A DNA stretch of 53,252 nt from a virus: the IMG/VR virus record IMGVR_UViG_3300020470_000013, positions 1-53,252 of that record. One strand, written 5' to 3'. Shown piece after piece: positions 50,895 through 53,252 of this stretch. The position numbers and the translations under genes were made by a program. The notes beneath the pieces were generated by a model. That model was not told where the DNA came from. It made no database searches and saw only the letters and a program-made list of their open reading frames with translations. Within the stretch, counting starts at the first letter, position 1. The number at the start of each line of letters is the position of its first letter.

Positions 50895-51004
50895 TTGTAA
50901 ACTAATAAAGCTAATAAATAAATAACTACTGCTAATTCAATTGCTAGTATTGTATGATATACTGTCCAGATTATTGGATACTGTTTTGCATCTTTTAACT
51001 TCAT
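50891..51004 (-). CDS. 37-aa membrane microprotein
   Basis: ATG 51004 overlaps the stop of the 157-aa gene and its own stop overlaps the next ATG (ATGA on both sides). Basic N-terminus, then a transmembrane helix (ILAIELAVVIYLLALLVY). The tight coupling supports translation. Confidence 0.55.
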   Translation of the reverse strand: MKLKDAKQYPIIWTVYHTILAIELAVVIYLLALLVYK

Positions 51005-51474
51005 CGTGTATAGTTCATTAATAATTCATAAAATCCATAACACAATCCTAAACATATACCAATACCAATTATACTAAATATACCATCTAAATACATTCTT
51101 CTTCTTCTTCTTTGCCTATAAACTAATCTTTCTCTTTTAGCTTTAATATCTTTACGCATTTGTATCATTTCACGATACGTTTCAATTCCATATACAACTA
51201 CAATTAAATCTCTTATATCTTTTTCTTGTTGCTCTATTTTCTTTTTAACGATAATAGCGTTTAAAGCCTCCTGTTCTACTGATCCTGTATCTAAAATCTT
51301 TCTAAATAGTGGAGGATTTTCACTTGCTTTTTGTGCTTCTTTTATGTCAGCGGCATAACCATACCAGCGACCTAAATGCTGTGCAACATCTTCAATTTCC
51401 CTACCAGCTTGTACAAGTTTTTGAACGCCCTTGAAAGCCGTTGTCGCCATCGACAATAGAGCAAGCGGTTCCAT
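51001..51474 (-). CDS. Helical protein with C-terminal membrane anchor
   Basis: 157 aa. Helices with LVQAGREIEDVAQHLGRWYG, a coiled coil (KKKIEQQEKDIRDLIVVVYG), an Arg-rich stretch (YRQRRRRRM), then one transmembrane helix (GIFSIIGIGICLGLCYGFYELL). Conserved-looking near lysis genes; it might act with the XhlA-like protein at the membrane. Function unknown. Confidence 0.55.
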   Translation of the reverse strand: MEPLALLSMATTAFKGVQKLVQAGREIEDVAQHLGRWYGYAADIKEAQKASENPPLFRKILDTGSVEQEALNAIIVKKKIEQQEKDIRDLIVVVYGIETYREMIQMRKDIKAKRERLVYRQRRRRRMYLDGIFSIIGIGICLGLCYGFYELLMNYTR

Positions 51475-51738
51475 TTATTTTCCCATATATAATATAAAAG
51501 ATATTATAGCTGTTAGTAAAATCCATCCGAATCTTTCGGTATTTTTTATAAAATTTCCTTGTAAACTTACAGATTCTTTTAAGGCTTCTAAATCATCTTC
51601 TTGTTCATCGGCACGAAACTCTAATCTATCTATTCTACTTGTTGATGATTCAAGGCGTTCTTCAATACGTGCGCCCATAATAGCTACATTATCTAGCTTC
51701 TTTTCAATCCTATCCAATCGTGTTTCGTCCATATCCAT
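51475..51738 (-). CDS. XhlA-like coiled-coil membrane protein
   Basis: 87 aa: a long charged coiled coil (RLDRIEKKLDNVAIMGARIEE, RIDRLEFRADEQEDDLEAL) and a single C-terminal transmembrane helix (WILLTAIISFILYMG). This is the layout and length of XhlA proteins, which assist holins in other phages. An internal Met3 could be the true start. It abuts the 157-aa gene. Confidence 0.55.
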   Translation of the reverse strand: MDMDETRLDRIEKKLDNVAIMGARIEERLESSTSRIDRLEFRADEQEDDLEALKESVSLQGNFIKNTERFGWILLTAIISFILYMGK

Positions 51739-51744
51739 AAACTA

Positions 51745-52524
51745 TTATTGAGGGCAAACAGGTAATTCTGTATTTACACCACCAACACCTATTACTCCAG
51801 ATGTTTGGTTATTTACACAGTTAACACCAGCAACCCATACAGTGTTAGCATCTTCTATTTTATTAAGTATATTATCTAACTGTGCATCATAGTTAGGAAT
51901 TGAAATACCACCAATTGCATCAAGAATACTTTGAAAATTACTAGTGTAATTAGGAAACTGTAAGTTGTCTAAAGCGTCTAGTACAGTAGATGAATTTCCT
52001 CCAGAACCACCATTAATACTTGCTAATCCTAATCCAAGTCCTAGATCTACTGCTTGTTGACCAGATACATTAATTGCATCATAAGAACCTAAACCAAGGT
52101 TCAACATGTTATCGCTGTTATTACCTAACATGTTATATAAAGCTGTAGTTTTTTGACCGTCTTGTTGAATCCTGGCAAGGTTAGATTGCATTGCATAACG
52201 TGCCGTAGACTTCTGTGCATCTGAACTTATCCACATGCTTCCAAGACTTCCGGCAACTGGTAGTACCGCTTTAGTCCATTCAAGAGCTACTGATTGTTGA
52301 GGTATTACTTGTGTATTAGGACTTTGCATAAGTGCTAACGCCATAACTGCTGAACCTGCTGCGCTATTATCGCCTGATGCAGCTATCTTTGACAATGCAT
52401 CTGCTTTAGCCTGTTGTGCTTGAGCTTGAGCAATCGCTACGTTTTCTACAGCTTGGTAATATTCCATACCTGCTGTCTGACAACCTGCTAAAAATATTGA
52501 TAACACTAATGCTAAAATCTTCAT
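51745..52524 (-). CDS. Phage lipoprotein
   Basis: 259 aa. The signal MKILALVLSIFLAGC has lipobox LAGC with Cys15 as the lipidation site. The mature part is Ala/Gln/Asn-rich with Gly-rich turns (LGLGSYDAINVSGQ) and a C-terminal pair of Cys (GVNCVNN, LPVCPQ). A late outer-membrane or periplasmic lipoprotein could help lysis or exclude superinfection; no family recognised. Confidence 0.6.
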   Translation of the reverse strand: MKILALVLSIFLAGCQTAGMEYYQAVENVAIAQAQAQQAKADALSKIAASGDNSAAGSAVMALALMQSPNTQVIPQQSVALEWTKAVLPVAGSLGSMWISSDAQKSTARYAMQSNLARIQQDGQKTTALYNMLGNNSDNMLNLGLGSYDAINVSGQQAVDLGLGLGLASINGGSGGNSSTVLDALDNLQFPNYTSNFQSILDAIGGISIPNYDAQLDNILNKIEDANTVWVAGVNCVNNQTSGVIGVGGVNTELPVCPQ

Positions 52525-52528
52525 AATC

Positions 52529-53134
52529 TTAATCCTCTTTAGGCCAATCTTGTCCTGCCATTACTGTTGCCAATGCATCTACATCTGCTGCATTAGCTAT
52601 TGCTGTTTCTAGTCTTGCACATTCTGTTATTACTGCTGCACGATAGGTAGCTGTTGCGCTTGGTATTGCTACATCACGTTCGTATTTTCTAATAACCATC
52701 CAATCTGTTTTAGCTAATAGTTTGTTTGCTGTGTCTTTAACTTGAGCAGTCATAGGTGTTTTTAAACCTTGGTTGATTAATTTCTCACTACTATCAACCA
52801 TCTTGCCTTTGTCTTTTCCAGCACCATTGTCGTAGTCAGCATCCCAGACCTGAACGTATAGCTGATTACCGTCAGCATCTTTAGCGTCTTCATCATTTAG
52901 GCGTTTAGCAGTATTCGTATACTGTTGCGTAGGAACACCATCTACTAATTCAATATCACCTTCTGTTACAAAATAATATTGTCTATCTTTTTGTTCACCC
53001 TGCACAATATCCATTACACCTTCAGCAGTTTTAAAGTCTGCATTGGCTACACCACCTGCAAAAGAAGTATTAGGGAATAATTGTTTTATGTTTCCTGTTG
53101 CGGTAATAGAACCGTCTTTTACTATTGCATACAT
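52529..53134 (-). CDS. Tail fibre assembly/chaperone-like protein, copy B
   Basis: 201 aa, full-length paralogue of the gene cut at the left edge. It starts MYAIVKDGSITATGN and ends with the TDWMVIRKYERDVAIPSATA and ETAIANAADVDALA segments. It sits 3 bp after a fibre gene, as copy A does. The role as a fibre assembly factor is inferred from context and C-terminal pattern. Confidence 0.65.
   Translation of the reverse strand: MYAIVKDGSITATGNIKQLFPNTSFAGGVANADFKTAEGVMDIVQGEQKDRQYYFVTEGDIELVDGVPTQQYTNTAKRLNDEDAKDADGNQLYVQVWDADYDNGAGKDKGKMVDSSEKLINQGLKTPMTAQVKDTANKLLAKTDWMVIRKYERDVAIPSATATYRAAVITECARLETAIANAADVDALATVMAGQDWPKED
52617..52693. repeat. Second copy of the 77-bp exact repeat at bases 1-77
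   Basis: Same sequence as the left window edge; it lies in copy B of the chaperone gene. Identity ends after exactly 77 bases. Confidence 0.85.
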
Positions 53135-53137
53135 GTG

Positions 53138-53252
53138 TTACCTCGCTCTTGCATATTGAAATGGTGATTCAGCCCATGCCATATATAACATTTTTTCCGT
53201 ATTTTGGTTTGTAGCAGCAGAATTGCCACGTATTTTAAATCCATTAGAAAGA
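53138..53252 (-). CDS. Tail fibre copy B, C-terminal fragment (5' end beyond window)
   Basis: The visible part translates to a fibre C-terminus starting LSNGFKIRG and ending YMAWAESPFQYARAR, clearly homologous to the end of the LamG fibre at 498-3020 (LSNGFKIRA...YMAFAEFPFKYANAR). The remainder lies outside the window. Presence of this second fibre with its own chaperone indicates module duplication. Confidence 0.85.
   Translation of the reverse strand, partial: LSNGFKIRGNSAATNQNTEKMLYMAWAESPFQYARAR

Noticed and set aside
1-53252. Integrase, attachment site or lysogeny module
   Set aside because: No tyrosine or serine recombinase with catalytic domain, no repressor and no core-repeat pair was seen; the only recombinase-like piece lacks the catalytic part.

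Overview
The window looks like almost the whole genome of an AT-rich (about one third G+C by eye) lytic podovirus, probably from a marine or other aquatic metagenome. It carries a T7-style replication set: primase-helicase, PolA, ssDNA-binding protein, endonuclease I and a RecB-like nuclease. It also carries a monomeric B12-dependent ribonucleotide reductase. Virion genes are TerS/TerL, portal, scaffold, HK97-type capsid, adaptor/nozzle-like tail proteins, fibres and three or four very large ejection-type proteins. I see no major tail tube or tape-measure gene, no integrase or repressor, no tRNA and no single-subunit RNA polymerase, so transcription probably relies on host sigma70 RNA polymerase.

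Layout. A regulatory hub at 16.8-17.4 kb holds two back-to-back consensus sigma70 promoters whose -35 boxes lie in a perfect inverted repeat. The rightward promoter drives the plus-strand early/middle genes (17.4-34.2 kb): a small first gene with its own terminator, many tiny membrane or coiled-coil proteins, a cytosine-C5 methyltransferase with a helix-hairpin-helix (HhH-GPD-like) neighbour, DUF932, DUF3310, SleB and HD-domain proteins, then replication, nucleases and RNR. The leftward promoter abuts the terS ATG and drives the minus-strand late genes: packaging and head genes (16.8-8.1 kb), then tail and fibres (7.9-0 kb). If the map is circular, it continues at 53.2 kb with a second fibre/chaperone pair, a lipoprotein and membrane cassette, IscU/IscA, holins and M15 endolysin, and then the internal virion proteins down to 34.1 kb. 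The two arms converge at 33.6-34.2 kb.

Contig ends. The window starts inside one fibre-chaperone gene and ends inside a second copy of the preceding fibre gene. The first 77 bases recur exactly at 52617-52693. The ends therefore seem to be an assembly break within a tandem fibre+chaperone duplication, with probably a few kb missing.

Main points of interest. (1) A family of long, near-perfect RNA hairpins: six in the early leader and three more just before early ribosome-binding sites. Four share an apical stem and loop while the lower stems vary with pairing kept, and the leader also offers an alternative pairing. (2) A late IscU-IscA pair with every catalytic residue and the HscA-binding LPPVK motif. 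(3) An ejection protein with a polyvalent-type ADP-ribosyltransferase-like domain and two LysM domains. (4) An out-of-frame gene overlapping the Gly-rich tail of portal. (5) An apparently leaderless terS. All identifications come from reading motifs; no database search was run.
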